DNA of 64,000 nt, from positions 1 to 64,000 of the forward strand of contig LSIG01000125.1 in assembly GCA_001556125.1 (NCBI GenBank), given 5' to 3'. The notes under the pieces are model-generated. The model was not told the DNA's origin and searched no databases. It saw nothing but the letters and a program-made list of their open reading frames with translations. The position numbers and the translations under genes are program-made. Below are positions 46,714 to 55,469 of this stretch, piece after piece; the stretch's first letter is position 1; each line of letters starts with the position of its first letter. The stretch is from Rhizobiales bacterium CCH10-E5. GTDB lineage: Bacteria; Pseudomonadota; Alphaproteobacteria; Rhizobiales; Beijerinckiaceae.

Positions 46714-47682
46714 ATGACATTCGACGTCACCCTTGCCGATATCCAGGCTGCCGCTGCGCGCATCGCCGGCAAGATCCGGCGCACGCCGACCTATTTCAGT
46801 GCCGGCCTCTCGGCGCGGCTGGGCGTCGAAACGGTCGTCAAGGTCGAGAGCCTGCAGCTCGGCGGTTCGTTCAAGGTCCGGGGCTGCTTCAACAAGCTGA
46901 TGGCACTGAGCGAGCGGGAGCTTGCCCGCGGCGTCGTGACCGTGTCGGGCGGCAATCATGCGATTGCGGTCGCGCTGGTCGCCAAGACGATGGGCTGCCG
47001 CGCGCTGGTGCTGATGCCGCAGAACGCGGCGGCCTTCAATGTCGAGATGGCGCGTTCGCTGGGGGCCGAGATCGAGCTCTGCGCGGATTCGATCGAAGCC
47101 TTCGCGAAGGCTGAAGTCTACGCGGCCCAGGGCATGACCCATGTCCATTCCTATGACGATCCGGCGATCATCGCCGGCCATGGCTCGCTCGGGCTCGAGA
47201 TGAACAACGATGCCGGCGGGCGGCTTGATCATGTCTTCATCTCGATCGGCGGCGGCGGCTTCGCGGCCGGCGTCGGCGCGGCGATGAAGGGGCTCGACCC
47301 CGCCCTGCGCATCCATGGCGTCGAGACGGAGGGCGCCACCGCGATGACGCAGGCGCTGGAAGCGGGCAAACCAGTGCCGATCCGGCCGACCTCGATCGCA
47401 CGCACGCTCGGCGCCCCCTTCGCGACAGAGCGGACCATGGCCGCCGCGCGGCAGTTCCTCGAGGACATCGTGATCGTGCCGGACGCCGAGGCCGTGCGCG
47501 AGATCACCTGGGTGCTGCAGAACGGGCGCGTGCTGCTGGAGCCGGCGGCCTCCTGCGTGGTGGCCGCGGCGCTGGCGCGCAAGGCGATCTTCAAGCCCGG
47601 CGAGCGGGTCGGGCTCGTGCTCTGCGGCTCGAATGTCGCGCTCGACGACATTGCCGCCTGGCGGACCCAGTTCGGCGTCTGA
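46714..47682 (+). CDS. PLP-dependent threonine/serine dehydratase-like enzyme
   Basis: The 322-residue fold-type II PLP enzyme has the Schiff-base Lys in LQLGGSFKVRG, the PLP-phosphate loop SGGNHAIAVA and GGGGFAAGVGAAMKG. It is shorter than biosynthetic IlvA (no ACT regulatory domain), so it is a catabolic type. It likely deaminates threonine, serine or a hydroxylated amino acid. ATG 46714 has GAGG upstream. It leads a plus-strand run with a cupin, an M20 amidohydrolase and an FAD oxidoreductase, an arrangement seen in amino-acid derivative catabolism; the substrate is unproven. Confidence 0.85.
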   Translation: MTFDVTLADIQAAAARIAGKIRRTPTYFSAGLSARLGVETVVKVESLQLGGSFKVRGCFNKLMALSERELARGVVTVSGGNHAIAVALVAKTMGCRALVLMPQNAAAFNVEMARSLGAEIELCADSIEAFAKAEVYAAQGMTHVHSYDDPAIIAGHGSLGLEMNNDAGGRLDHVFISIGGGGFAAGVGAAMKGLDPALRIHGVETEGATAMTQALEAGKPVPIRPTSIARTLGAPFATERTMAAARQFLEDIVIVPDAEAVREITWVLQNGRVLLEPAASCVVAAALARKAIFKPGERVGLVLCGSNVALDDIAAWRTQFGV

Positions 47683-47828
47683 AGCGCCTGTGCCGCCGAC
47701 GCGCGGCAGGGTCGCGGCGCCGCGCCTTGACGCTGCCGCCCGTTCCGGGTTGTGGAGAGAGGCGCCACGTCCGACCGAGACGGCGGGGGGCCGCCTTGGC
47801 GGGCGCGGGCTGAAGCGGAGGCAGGCCT

Positions 47829-48218
47829 ATGACGATCCTCGACCACAAGACGCAGCCGCAGGAGAAATGGCGCGACGGCGTCATGACCGAGATGCGGGTC
47901 TCCGCCATGGTCGAAAGCAAGCAGCTCTGCATCTTCGAGCAGTTCTGCGAGCCTGGTCTCGGCGCGCCGATGCATCTGCATGCCGTCGAGGAGGTGCTGG
48001 AGGTGATGGCCGGCACGGCCGAGATCTATCTGCGCGACAAGACGATGGTCGTCACCGCCAACCAGTCGGTCCTGGTGCCGGCCGGTGCCCGCCACGGCTT
48101 CAAGAACATCGGCACCGACACGCTGCATGTGCGCGCAACCCTGGCGGCTGCGATCTTCGAAGCCTCCTATGACGACCGCAACGAACTGTCGCGCCGCTAC
48201 GTGCCCGCCAACGCCTGA
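47829..48218 (+). CDS. small cupin-domain protein
   Basis: The 129-residue single cupin has the first motif MHLHAVEEVLEVMAGTAEIYL (His and Glu metal ligands) and the second motif at RHGFKNIGTDTLHVRA. Cupins may bind a metal, isomerise a small molecule or act as sensors; no specific function can be assigned. It stands 146 bases after the dehydratase gene and 71 bases before the M20 gene, so it may have its own promoter. Confidence 0.8.
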   Translation: MTILDHKTQPQEKWRDGVMTEMRVSAMVESKQLCIFEQFCEPGLGAPMHLHAVEEVLEVMAGTAEIYLRDKTMVVTANQSVLVPAGARHGFKNIGTDTLHVRATLAAAIFEASYDDRNELSRRYVPANA

Positions 48219-48289
48219 ACGGCTCTGTCCACCTTGCTCATGACGCGATCCGCCGCGGGTGGATCGCCTACGCGCTTTCCGAGGTTCCG

Positions 48290-49462
48290 ATGCCCAAGAC
48301 CGAACTCATCGCCGCCATTCATCCGGAGCTCACGGCGATCCGCCGCGACCTGCACCGCCATCCCGAGCTGATGTACGACGTGCACCGCACGGCGGGCGTC
48401 GTCGCGCAGAAGCTGACGGAATGGGGCGTCGACGAGGTCGTGGCCGGCATCGGCAAGACCGGTGTCGTCGGCGTCATCAAGGGTCGCGGCCAGGGCTCGG
48501 GCAAGGTCATCGCGATGCGCGCCGACATGGACGCCCTGCCGATCCATGAGGAGACCAATCTCGAGCATCGCTCGACCGTGCCGGGCAAGATGCACGCCTG
48601 CGGCCATGACGGCCACACCGCCATGCTGCTCGGCGCCGCGAAGTATCTCGCCGAAACCCGCGATTTCGACGGGACGGCCGTCGTGATCTTCCAGCCGGCG
48701 GAGGAAGGCGGCGCCGGGGCCAAGGCGATGATCGACGACGGGCTGATGACCCGCTTCGGCATCCAGGAGGTCTATGGCATGCACAACAAGCCCGGCCTGC
48801 CCATCGGCCAGTTCGACGTGCGCAAGGGCCCGACCATGGCGGCTGCCGATCGCATCCACATCAAGATCGAAGGCAAGGGCGGCCATGCCGCGGCGCCGCA
48901 CCGCGTCAACGACCCGATCGTCGCCGCCTGCCAGCTCGTGACCGCGCTGCAGACGATCTCCTCGCGCAATGCCGACCCGCTCGATTCGATCGTCGTCTCC
49001 GTGACCGCGATGAATGCCGGCGAGGCCTTCAACGTCATCCCGCAGACCGTCGAGCTCAAGGGCTCGGTCCGGACTCTGACGCCGCAGATGCGCGAACTGG
49101 CCGAGAAGCGCATCAAGGAGGTCACTGCCGGCATCATGGGCGCCTTCGGGATGAGCTTCGTCTGCGACTATCTCCACGGCTATCCTGTGACCTTCAACCA
49201 TGCGGAGCAGGCCGAATTCGCGGTCAGCACAATCGAGGCCGCGTTCGGCGCGGGCAAGGTTGACACGACCGTGCCGCCGACGATGGGCTCGGAGGATTTC
49301 TCCTACATGCTCGAGGAGCGCCCCGGCGCCTTCATCAATATCGGCAATGGCGACTCGGCCGGGCTTCATCATCCGGCTTACGAGTTCAACGACGAGGTCA
49401 TCCCCGTGGGCGTGACCTACTGGGCGAACCTCGTCGAGACGGCGATGCCAGCCAAGGCCTGA
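48290..49462 (+). CDS. M20 family amidohydrolase (hippurate hydrolase / aminoacylase type)
   Basis: The 390-residue enzyme has KMHACGHDGHTAMLLGAAKYL (metal His/Asp), FQPAEEGGAGAKAMIDDGL and TMGSEDFSYML, the complete set for the M20D branch (HipO/IAA-amino acid hydrolase). It cleaves N-acyl amino acids. It pairs functionally with the ArgE-type gene across the divergent promoter and with the peptide transporters. The acyl group specificity is not visible. Confidence 0.9.
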   Translation: MPKTELIAAIHPELTAIRRDLHRHPELMYDVHRTAGVVAQKLTEWGVDEVVAGIGKTGVVGVIKGRGQGSGKVIAMRADMDALPIHEETNLEHRSTVPGKMHACGHDGHTAMLLGAAKYLAETRDFDGTAVVIFQPAEEGGAGAKAMIDDGLMTRFGIQEVYGMHNKPGLPIGQFDVRKGPTMAAADRIHIKIEGKGGHAAAPHRVNDPIVAACQLVTALQTISSRNADPLDSIVVSVTAMNAGEAFNVIPQTVELKGSVRTLTPQMRELAEKRIKEVTAGIMGAFGMSFVCDYLHGYPVTFNHAEQAEFAVSTIEAAFGAGKVDTTVPPTMGSEDFSYMLEERPGAFINIGNGDSAGLHHPAYEFNDEVIPVGVTYWANLVETAMPAKA

Positions 49463-49476
49463 AGGGCGCCCGCCTC

Positions 49477-50583
49477 ATGCATGACATCGACTGCCTGGTG
49501 ATCGGGGCCGGCGTCGTCGGCCTCGCGACAGCGCGTGCGCTGGCGCTCGCCGGGCGCGAGGTCGTCATCGCGGAAGCCGCCGAGGGCATCGGCACGCAGA
49601 CCTCGGCGCGCAATAGCGAGGTCATCCATGCGGGAATCTATTATCCGCCGGGCTCGCTGAAGGCGAAGGTCTGCGTCGAGGGCCGCAAGCTTCTCTACGC
49701 CTATCTCCGCGAGCGCGGCCTGCCCCACAAGGCCTGCGGCAAGCTGATCGTCGCCACCAGCGCTTCGCAGAGGCCGGCGCTGGAGACGATCATGACGCGG
49801 GCCCAAGCCTCCGGTGTCGACAGCCTGCGTTGGCTCGACGCGGCCGAAGCCAAGGCGCTGGAGCCGGAGGTGCGCTGCGAGATCGCGCTTTTGTCGCCAG
49901 AGACCGGCGTGGTCGACAGCCATGCTTTCATGCTGTCGCTGCTTGGCGAATGCGAGGCGGCGGGCGGGTCGCTCGCGCTCAACACGCCGATCGCCGGCTG
50001 GAGGCGCGAGGCGGACGGATTCAGCGTGGATTTCGGCGGCGCGGAGCCCGCGACCTATAGCGTCAGGACGATCGTGAATTCGGCCGGCCATGGCGCGCCG
50101 AAGCTGCTCGGCACGCTGGAGGGATTCCCATCCGAGCATGTGCCGGTGCAGCATTACGCCAAGGGCAATTACTTCGCGCTGCTGGGCAGGCAGCCCTTCT
50201 CGCATCTGGTCTATCCGGTGCCCGAGGCGGCGGGCTTAGGCATCCACGCCACCATCGACATGGGCGGGCGGGTCAAGTTCGGGCCGGATGTCGAATGGGT
50301 CGAGCACGACCAGGACCTCGTCGTCGATCTCGCGCGCGCCGACAAATTCTACGCCGCGATCCGGACCTATTGGCCGGCCCTGCCCGACGGCGCTCTCGTC
50401 GCCGATTATGCCGGCATCCGCCCGAAGCTGCATGCTTCGACGCAGCCGATGCCCGATTTCCGCATCGATGGGCCGGCCGTCCATGGTGTTGACGGGCTGG
50501 TCAATCTGCTGGGGATCGAAAGCCCCGGCCTGACGAGTTCGCTGGCGATCGCGGAGCTGGTGGTGGAGCGGCTGCGGGCCTGA
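49477..50583 (+). CDS. FAD-dependent oxidoreductase, L-2-hydroxyglutarate oxidase-like
   Basis: The 368-residue flavoprotein has the FAD dinucleotide motif VIGAGVVGLATARALALAG at the N-terminus, SARNSEVIHAGIYYPPGS, and the C-terminal DYAGIRPKLHAS. These match the LhgO/L2HGDH family that oxidises L-2-hydroxyglutarate or similar 2-hydroxy acids. It lies 14 bases after the M20 gene and so is cotranscribed. The name rests on similarity of motifs only. Confidence 0.85.
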   Translation: MHDIDCLVIGAGVVGLATARALALAGREVVIAEAAEGIGTQTSARNSEVIHAGIYYPPGSLKAKVCVEGRKLLYAYLRERGLPHKACGKLIVATSASQRPALETIMTRAQASGVDSLRWLDAAEAKALEPEVRCEIALLSPETGVVDSHAFMLSLLGECEAAGGSLALNTPIAGWRREADGFSVDFGGAEPATYSVRTIVNSAGHGAPKLLGTLEGFPSEHVPVQHYAKGNYFALLGRQPFSHLVYPVPEAAGLGIHATIDMGGRVKFGPDVEWVEHDQDLVVDLARADKFYAAIRTYWPALPDGALVADYAGIRPKLHASTQPMPDFRIDGPAVHGVDGLVNLLGIESPGLTSSLAIAELVVERLRA

Positions 50584-50588
50584 CGCCC

Positions 50589-50697
50589 GTCATGCTCGGG
50601 CGAAGACCCGACCATCTCAGGCCGACGAGGCCGCCGTGCCGGCGCTGCATTCTGGAAGAGCTTCTTGGGTCTGCGGTTCGCTTCGCCCGAGAATGAC
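50589..50697. repeat. REP/BIME-like palindrome pair, copy E (mosaic, long-loop variant)
   Basis: Unit 1 (50589-50615) has arms ATGCTCGGG and CCCGACCAT that do not match perfectly, a mosaic of two unit types. Unit 2 (50662-50694) has a long loop (CTGCGGTTCGCTTCG type) like unit 1 of copy C in reverse. It separates the convergent oxidoreductase and eda genes. Confidence 0.75.
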
Positions 50698-50705
50698 GCC
50701 GGCGG

Positions 50706-51350
50706 TCAGCCCCTCAGCGCCCTGAACGCCTCGCTCGCCTCTTTCGCGAGCTTCGTCACGCGCGCCCAATCGCCGGATGCAATGGCGTCGGCCGGCACCA
50801 GCCATGAGCCGCCGACGCAGATGACCTGCGGCAGGGCGAGGTAGCTCCCGAGGTTGTTCAGGCCGACGCCACCGGTCGGGCAGAAACGCATCTGCGGGAA
50901 CGGGCCCGAGAGCGCCTTGAGCGCGGGCGGCCCGCCCGCTGTTTCCGCAGGGAAGAACTTCGCGACAATGCGGCCGGCGGCGACCGCGCGCATGCAGTCC
51001 GACGCGGTGGCGACGCCCGGCAGCCAGGGCAGGCCGGCCGCCTTCAGCGCCTCGTCGACGGCTTCAGAAAAGCCGGGGCTGACCACGGCTTTTGCGCCGG
51101 CATCCTTGACCTGCCGGACCTGCGCCGGCGTTACGACCGTGCCGGCGACCGGCAGCGCGCCCGGGACAGATTTGGCGATGGCTTCCAGCGCGGCCAGTCC
51201 GGCCGGGCGGCGCAGCGTGACCTCGACGACGTCGATGCCGCCGGCGACGAGGGCGTGCGCCAGATCGATGGCGCGCGAGGCATCCTCGATCACCACGACC
51301 GGAATCACGCCACAGGCTTCGAGGCGGGCAATCGCGGCGGTCTCGTCCAT
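50706..51350 (-). CDS. eda: KDPG/KHG aldolase (2-dehydro-3-deoxy-6-phosphogluconate aldolase)
   Basis: The 214-residue class I aldolase splits KDPG to pyruvate and glyceraldehyde-3-phosphate. The catalytic Glu lies in VVEVTLRRPAGL and the Schiff-base Lys in VAKFFPAETAGG; PTGGVGLNNLGSYL completes the barrel. It lies 39 bases after pgl on the same strand, forming a zwf-pgl-eda Entner-Doudoroff group. Confidence 0.93.
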   Translation of the reverse strand: MDETAAIARLEACGVIPVVVIEDASRAIDLAHALVAGGIDVVEVTLRRPAGLAALEAIAKSVPGALPVAGTVVTPAQVRQVKDAGAKAVVSPGFSEAVDEALKAAGLPWLPGVATASDCMRAVAAGRIVAKFFPAETAGGPPALKALSGPFPQMRFCPTGGVGLNNLGSYLALPQVICVGGSWLVPADAIASGDWARVTKLAKEASEAFRALRG

Positions 51351-51389
51351 GGTCGGAGGCTTTCAATCGTTTGAACGGCTGCGGGCGGT

Positions 51390-52079
51390 CTAGCCGTTCG
51401 CCCAGTAGACGTCGAGGCCCTGCGGCCGGCCGAGGAGGAGATCGACAGGCAGCGGCGAGGCGCGATCCGGCGCGGCCTTCAGCACGGCCTCCTTCTGCGC
51501 GCCCGAGACCAGCAGGCTGGCCCAGCCCGCGCCTGCGAGACGCGCAGGAGACAGGGAGAGACGCGGCGGCAGGCCGGGCGGCGTGGCGATGCTGATGCCG
51601 CTATCGGGTTGCGCTTCAAAGCGCGCCTCCTCACCGGGGAACAGCGAGGCGATGTGCCCATCGGTGCCCATGCCGCTGACGACGAGATCCAGCGGCGGCT
51701 GGCTCGCGAGGTCGGAGGCGAGCGCGGCGGCGGCCGCCTCGATATCGCTGCCATGGTCATGGAAGGACAGGAATCGGACGCGCCCCTCGCGCAGCGGTGC
51801 GAAGTGGGTGCGGATCATGCGCTCGTTCGAGGCTTCGTCGTCGGCGGCAACGAAGCGCTCGTCAGTCGGCAGCAGCGTGACGTTCTCCCAGGCCATCTCG
51901 CGGGTGCCCAGCGCCGCCAGAAAGCGGGCCGGCGTCGTGCCGCCGGGCACGGCGAGCGACGCCCTGCCCTGCCCTGCCAGCAGCGCGCGCAGCCGGATGG
52001 CGACGGCCTCCGCCAGCGCCTCCGAGGCGTCGGCCAGGGTCGCGAAACGATGCCAGGCGACAGATCCTTGCGGCTGCAT
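51390..52079 (-). CDS. pgl: 6-phosphogluconolactonase
   Basis: The 229-residue protein is the DevB/SOL3-type lactonase of the NagB fold, with SLAVPGGTTPARFLAAL, LLPTDERFVAADDEASNERMI and VSGMGTDGHIASLFPG. It hydrolyses the lactone made by Zwf. ATG 52079 overlaps the zwf stop (TGATG), so translation is coupled; a GTG one codon earlier is possible. Confidence 0.94.
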   Translation of the reverse strand: MQPQGSVAWHRFATLADASEALAEAVAIRLRALLAGQGRASLAVPGGTTPARFLAALGTREMAWENVTLLPTDERFVAADDEASNERMIRTHFAPLREGRVRFLSFHDHGSDIEAAAAALASDLASQPPLDLVVSGMGTDGHIASLFPGEEARFEAQPDSGISIATPPGLPPRLSLSPARLAGAGWASLLVSGAQKEAVLKAAPDRASPLPVDLLLGRPQGLDVYWANG

Positions 52080-53581
52080 CACTCGAAGTCCGGATCGGCC
52101 CAGGAGCGGCCCTCGCGCTCGATCAGGCCGATGGCCTGGGACGGCCCCCAGGAGCCGGCGGCGTAACGATGCGGGTGGGGCGAATAATCCTGCCAGCCGG
52201 CGATGATCGGATCGACCCAGCGCCAGGCCTGCTCGACCTCGTCGCGATGCATGAACAGCGTCTGGTCGCCGCGGATGACGTCCGTCAGAAGGCGCTCATA
52301 GGCGTCGGGCGTGCGCTCGTCGAAGGCGGTGGAATAGCGCAGGTCGAGCTGGCGCGGCACGATCTTCAGCCGGCCCGAGCCCGGCACCTTCATCATCAGC
52401 TGGAGCTGGACGCCGTCATTGGGCTGGAGGCGGATCAGCAGGCGATTGGCGTAGAGCTTGTCACACGATCCGCCGCCAAAGATCGAGTGCGGCACCGGCT
52501 TGAAGGTGACGACGATCTCCGAATAACGCTGCGCCATGCGCTTGCCGGTGCGCAGATAGATCGGCACGCCGGCCCATCGCCAGTTGTCGAGTTCGCAGCG
52601 GAGCGCGACGAAGGTCTCGGTGTTGCTGAGATGGCCGAGTTCGTCGGCATAGCCGCGCACGCGCTGGCCGTCGATCTGGCCGGTTCCGTACTGGCCCCGG
52701 ACCGTGTAGCGCTCGACGTCGGGGCCGACGATGGGCCGCAGCGCCTTCAGCACCTTGATCTTCTCGTCGCGCACGGCGCCGGCCTCGAGCAGGTTGGGCG
52801 GCTCGATGGCGAAGAGAGTGAGCAACTGCATGAGATGGTTCTGGACCATGTCGCGCATCTGCCCAGCCTTGTCGTAGTAGCCGGCGCGGCTTTCGAGCCC
52901 CACCGTCTCGGCCACCGTGATCTGGACATGGTCGATGTCGCGGCCGGTCCAGGAGCGCTCGAACAGCGTGTTGGCGAAGCGCAGCACCAGAAGGTTCTGG
53001 ACCGTCTCCTTCCCGAGATAATGGTCGATCCGGTAGGTCCGGTCCTCCGGCAGGATGCGCGCGACGGCGTCGTTGATCTCGCGCGCGGAGGCGAGATCGC
53101 GCCCCAGCGGCTTCTCGAGGATGACGCGCGAGGTCGGCGTCAGGATGTCGGCGGCGGCGAGGTTCTCGCAGATCGGGATGAAGAGGTCGGGCGGCGTCGA
53201 GAGGTAGAAGGAGCGAACGCGGCCATCGTCACCGAGCGCCTTCTTGAGCGCCTTGTAGGTCTCCGGCTTCACGGCATCGAGAAGCACGATGGTGAGGCGC
53301 TGCTGGAAGGCATGGATGTGATCGGGGGAGAGCCCCTCCTCCTTCAGTCGCTTGGCGATCTGCTTCGGCAGACCATCGACATCCTCCTGCTTGCGGACGA
53401 TGCAGAGAATGCGGCTCTCGTCGGGAAGAACGCCTTCGCGGCTGCGCTGCGCCAGCGCCGGGAAGAGCTTGCGCAGGGCAAGGTCGCCGCCCGCGCCGAA
53501 GATCACCAGGTCGAAGGCGGGCACGGGCGTGCGCTCGGGAATGGTTTCGGGCCGCAGCGTGCGGCCGGCAATGGCGTCCAT
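52079..53581 (-). CDS. zwf: glucose-6-phosphate 1-dehydrogenase
   Basis: The 500-residue enzyme has the NADP-binding VIFGAGGDLALRKLFPAL, the active-site RIDHYLGKETVQNLL and the substrate-binding RAGYYDKAGQMRDMVQNHLMQ. It oxidises glucose-6-phosphate as entry to the Entner-Doudoroff and pentose-phosphate routes. It leads the zwf-pgl-eda operon. No edd is present in this window. The 124 bases upstream should carry the promoter; nothing specific was recognised. Confidence 0.95.
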   Translation of the reverse strand: MDAIAGRTLRPETIPERTPVPAFDLVIFGAGGDLALRKLFPALAQRSREGVLPDESRILCIVRKQEDVDGLPKQIAKRLKEEGLSPDHIHAFQQRLTIVLLDAVKPETYKALKKALGDDGRVRSFYLSTPPDLFIPICENLAAADILTPTSRVILEKPLGRDLASAREINDAVARILPEDRTYRIDHYLGKETVQNLLVLRFANTLFERSWTGRDIDHVQITVAETVGLESRAGYYDKAGQMRDMVQNHLMQLLTLFAIEPPNLLEAGAVRDEKIKVLKALRPIVGPDVERYTVRGQYGTGQIDGQRVRGYADELGHLSNTETFVALRCELDNWRWAGVPIYLRTGKRMAQRYSEIVVTFKPVPHSIFGGGSCDKLYANRLLIRLQPNDGVQLQLMMKVPGSGRLKIVPRQLDLRYSTAFDERTPDAYERLLTDVIRGDQTLFMHRDEVEQAWRWVDPIIAGWQDYSPHPHRYAAGSWGPSQAIGLIEREGRSWADPDFE

Positions 53582-53705
53582 GGGTCAGTCGTCTCCGTGC
53601 CCGTCCGCGAATCCAGCGCGGCGTCCGAGTGGACGGCGGGCGTGCGACGAGAATGAGACCAAGCGCCGCGATTGCCAAACGCTCAGAGCGCAGGGCGGCC
53701 GGCCG

Positions 53706-54458
53706 TCAACCGCGGCGGAAGCCCTCGCTGGCGGTCAAGAGCTGCCGGGCATAGTCCGTCTGCGGGTTGCGGGCCGCGAGCGTGCCCGCCGTCATCTCCT
53801 CGACGCCGCGGCCGAACTGCATCACCAGCAGCCGCTCGCACATATGGCCGACGACGGCGAGATCGTGGCTGACGAGGATATAGGTCAGCTTGCGCTCGTG
53901 GCGCAGCGCCTGCAGCAGGTTCAGCACCTCGGCCTGGATCGAGACGTCGAGCGCCGAGGTCGGCTCGTCGAGCAGCAGGATCGAGGGCTCGAGCACGAGC
54001 GCGCGCGCGATCGCGACGCGCTGGCGCTGGCCGCCGGAGAGCTGGTGCGGGTAACGGAAGCGGAATGAGGACGGCAGGCCGACCTCCGACATCGCCCGCC
54101 CGATCCGCGTCTCGGCATCGCCGATGCCGTGGATGGCGAGCGGCTCGGCCAGCGTGTCATCGACCGTCTTCTTGGGATGGAGCGAGCCGTAGGGGTCCTG
54201 GAAGACCATCTGGACGGCGCGGTAGAAGGCCTTGTCGCGGATCTTCGGCTGGGTCTGGCCGGTGATCTCGACGGTGCCGCTCCAGTCCCGGTTCAGCCCC
54301 GAGAGCACGCGCAGCACGGTCGACTTTCCCGAGCCGGACTCGCCGACGATGCCGTAGCTCTCGCCGGAGGCGACCGCGAAGGAGAGGTCCTTCACGACGT
54401 GCGAGTCGCCGAAGGAGACGTTGAGGTTTTCGACGCGGATGGCGGGTTGCGTGGTCAT
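53706..54458 (-). CDS. peptide ABC transporter ATP-binding protein (DppF type, short), system 2
   Basis: The 250-residue ATPase has Walker A GESGSGKSTVLR, signature SGGQRQRVAIARAL and Walker B ILLLDEPTSALD. It lacks the C-terminal Cys-containing extension of system 1, ending soon after the H-loop region (VVGHMCERLLVMQFGRGVE). It is last in the system-2 gene run, separated from the DppD-type gene by REP copy F. Confidence 0.9.
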   Translation of the reverse strand: MTTQPAIRVENLNVSFGDSHVVKDLSFAVASGESYGIVGESGSGKSTVLRVLSGLNRDWSGTVEITGQTQPKIRDKAFYRAVQMVFQDPYGSLHPKKTVDDTLAEPLAIHGIGDAETRIGRAMSEVGLPSSFRFRYPHQLSGGQRQRVAIARALVLEPSILLLDEPTSALDVSIQAEVLNLLQALRHERKLTYILVSHDLAVVGHMCERLLVMQFGRGVEEMTAGTLAARNPQTDYARQLLTASEGFRRG

Positions 54459-54490
54459 TCAGATGTTCCGGGGTCGGCAGCCGCACCGCC

Positions 54491-54581
54491 GTCATGCTCG
54501 CCCTCGTGGCGAGCATCCACGTCTTGGTCATAGTGCTCGGCGCAGAGAGGCGTGGATGGTCGGGACAAGCCCGACCATGAC
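54491..54581. repeat. REP/BIME-like palindrome pair, copy F
   Basis: Unit 1 (54491-54516) pairs ATGCTCGCC with GGCGAGCAT around CTCGT. Unit 2 (54556-54578) pairs ATGGTCGGG with CCCGACCAT around ACAAG. CCACG and CGTGG flanks pair as well. It is copy D with the two units exchanged. It separates two ATPase genes of one transporter. Confidence 0.85.
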
Positions 54582-54612
54582 GGGAGAGGCAAGGCGCTGA
54601 ACGCGACGACCC

Positions 54613-55464
54613 TCATGCCAGCCATGCCGGGTCGCGCTGGAGGGTCGACAGCTTCGCGCGCGGATGGTCGAGATCGGGCAGACAGCCGAGCAGGCCGAGC
54701 GTGTAGGGGTGGCGCCGGGCGCGGGCGGACTCATCGGCGAGTTCGGCCGCCGGCAGCGTCTCCATCGCCTTGCCGCCATACATGACGATGACGCGGTCGC
54801 AGAAGGACTGCACCAGATGCAGGTCGTGGCTGATGAAGATCAGCCCCATGCCGCGCTGGGTGACGAGATCGTCGAGGATCTTCAGGATCTGCAGTTGCAC
54901 GGTGACGTCGAGCGCCGAAGTCGGCTCGTCGGCGATCAGGATGTCGGGCTCGGCGATCAGCATCATCGCGATCATCACGCGCTGGCCCATGCCGCCCGAG
55001 ACCTCGTGCGGGTAGAGGTCGTAGACGCGGCCCGGCTCGCGGATCTGGACCTGCTCCAGCATGGCGAGCGAGCGTTCCTTCGCCTCGCGGGCGCTGGCCT
55101 TGTGGTGGACGCGATAGGCCTCGGCGATCTGGTCGCCGACGGTGCGGACGGGATTGAGCGAGAATTTCGGGTCCTGCATCACCATCGAGATGCGGCGGCC
55201 GCGCAGCTTGCGGCGCTCGCGCTTGTCCATGGTGAGGAGATCCTGCCCGCGAAAGACCATGCGGTCCGCCGTGACGATTCCGGGCGGCGGAATCAGGTCG
55301 AGGATGGCGCGCCCGGTCATCGACTTGCCGGAGCCGGACTCGCCGACGATGCCGAGCCGCTCGCGGCCGAGCGTGAAGGAGAGCCCGCGCACGGCGTGGA
55401 CGATGCCGGTCGGCGTGTGGAAATCGACGCGCAGATTGTCGAGTTCGAGGAGGGGCTGGTCCAT
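54613..55464 (-). CDS. peptide ABC transporter ATP-binding protein (DppD type, short), system 2
   Basis: The 283-residue ATPase has Walker A GESGSGKSMTGRAI, signature SGGMGQRVMIAM and Walker B DILIADEPTSALD. Like its partner it lacks the long Cys-bearing C-terminal extension. ATG 55464 (MDQPLLELDNLRV) has AGGTGAGCGAG upstream; the frame extends far upstream only through permease sequence. The permease stop lies 5 bases before it. Confidence 0.9.
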   Translation of the reverse strand: MDQPLLELDNLRVDFHTPTGIVHAVRGLSFTLGRERLGIVGESGSGKSMTGRAILDLIPPPGIVTADRMVFRGQDLLTMDKRERRKLRGRRISMVMQDPKFSLNPVRTVGDQIAEAYRVHHKASAREAKERSLAMLEQVQIREPGRVYDLYPHEVSGGMGQRVMIAMMLIAEPDILIADEPTSALDVTVQLQILKILDDLVTQRGMGLIFISHDLHLVQSFCDRVIVMYGGKAMETLPAAELADESARARRHPYTLGLLGCLPDLDHPRAKLSTLQRDPAWLA

Positions 55465-55469
55465 CTCGC

